From Pedobacter suwonensis (GTDB lineage Bacteria; Bacteroidota; Bacteroidia; Sphingobacteriales; Sphingobacteriaceae), in contig NZ_FOJM01000010.1 in NCBI RefSeq assembly GCF_900111825.1, positions 62,001 to 126,000 on the forward strand: a stretch of DNA of 64,000 nucleotides, read 5' to 3'. Position 1 is the stretch's first letter; every line of letters starts with the position of its first letter. The notes beneath the pieces were generated by a model. The model was not told the origin of the DNA, did no database searches, and saw only the letters and a list, made by a program, of their open reading frames with translations. Positions 63,750 through 64,000 of the stretch are shown piece by piece. Made by a program: the position numbers and the translations under genes.

Positions 63750-64000
63750 CTATTCAAATTTCATTAGAAATAAAAGATAATGTCTGACACCATATTTCTT
63801 GCCCCAGTTTTCGATGTCCTTTCCATTGCTACCAACTTGACACCAGGATTTTGAACCATCTTCCCGTTCATACGGAAGGATAATTGCCATAAAATAAAAA
63901 TTTCCTCCATAGGTAATCGGCAATTTGCTCTCCTCTGCCAGGTTTCTTAAACTATAATCTTTTGTCTTTAATCCTTTGTATTCTTTAGTATTAGAAAATT
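63750..64000 (-). CDS. Partial hypothetical protein at the window edge
   Basis: The minus-strand frame is open from the edge (63998) to a TAG at 63750-63752, about 83 residues. It reads SNTKEYKGLKTKDYSLRNLA, PITYGGNFYFMAIILPYERE, SKSWCQVGSNGKDIENWGKK and ends HYLLFLMKFE. The codon use and long open frame support a real gene whose start lies beyond the window. I recognise no domain. Confidence 0.6.
   Translation of the reverse strand, partial: FSNTKEYKGLKTKDYSLRNLAEESKLPITYGGNFYFMAIILPYEREDGSKSWCQVGSNGKDIENWGKKYGVRHYLLFLMKFE

Overview
The window reads as chromosomal DNA of a Bacteroidota bacterium, most likely a Sphingobacteriaceae member close to Pedobacter. The reasons are the type IX secretion genes porV and gldJ, a 14-gene nuo operon with a short NuoG, promoters of the Bacteroidota type (TTTG, about 20 bp, TAnnTTTG), a RAYT/REP locus, an ORF6N gene, and AT-rich DNA without strong Shine-Dalgarno sites. 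This assignment is inference from gene content; no database was searched.

Layout. 1-3,723: end of an ATP-grasp-like gene, a 0.7 kb higher-order tandem repeat, an orphan FeoB-associated membrane peptide, a Crp/Fnr regulator, a YceI protein and a pirin. 4,006-7,410: one very large GH18-NodB-GT2 fusion for exopolysaccharide. 7,498-11,459: ispF and porV diverging from gldJ. 11,680-30,126 (minus strand): a biotin carrier protein, DUF4159, rsmE, a CorC/CNNM protein, ppa, DedA, then the whole respiratory complex I operon nuoA-N, interrupted between nuoF and nuoG by a dead ORF6N gene with phased palindromes. 30,210-36,030 (minus): an ExbB-ExbD-ExbD-TonB energising cluster with a PstS-like lipoprotein and a TPR protein. 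36,329-37,924: pckA. 38,125-38,423: an unidentified structured RNA candidate. 38,572-43,642: threonine operon thrABC behind a complete Thr/Ile attenuator with leader peptide. 43,680-45,700: two tandem REP-associated transposases among palindromes. 46,933-51,955 (minus): metH-metF under a SAM-I riboswitch. 52,073-57,602: Bax-inhibitor-type protein with a small membrane partner, murQ, an S41 protease and a histidine decarboxylase-like enzyme. 57,662-62,844: an SDR, two GNAT proteins, der, a TlpA thioredoxin and era. 62,958-63,172: tRNA-fMet and tRNA-Glu. The window ends in an unidentified partial gene.

How the parts fit: complex I feeds proton-motive force, which ExbB/ExbD/TonB passes to outer-membrane transport. 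PorV and GldJ belong to type IX secretion. The methionine and threonine genes carry two different cis-regulators, a riboswitch and a ribosome-mediated attenuator. The most unusual layer is non-coding. Ten loci carry short imperfect inverted repeats built from different degenerate ~7-nt units, one of them translated inside MetH. The ORF6N palindromes are spaced 41-42 bp and their mismatches are G-U wobbles on the transcribed strand.
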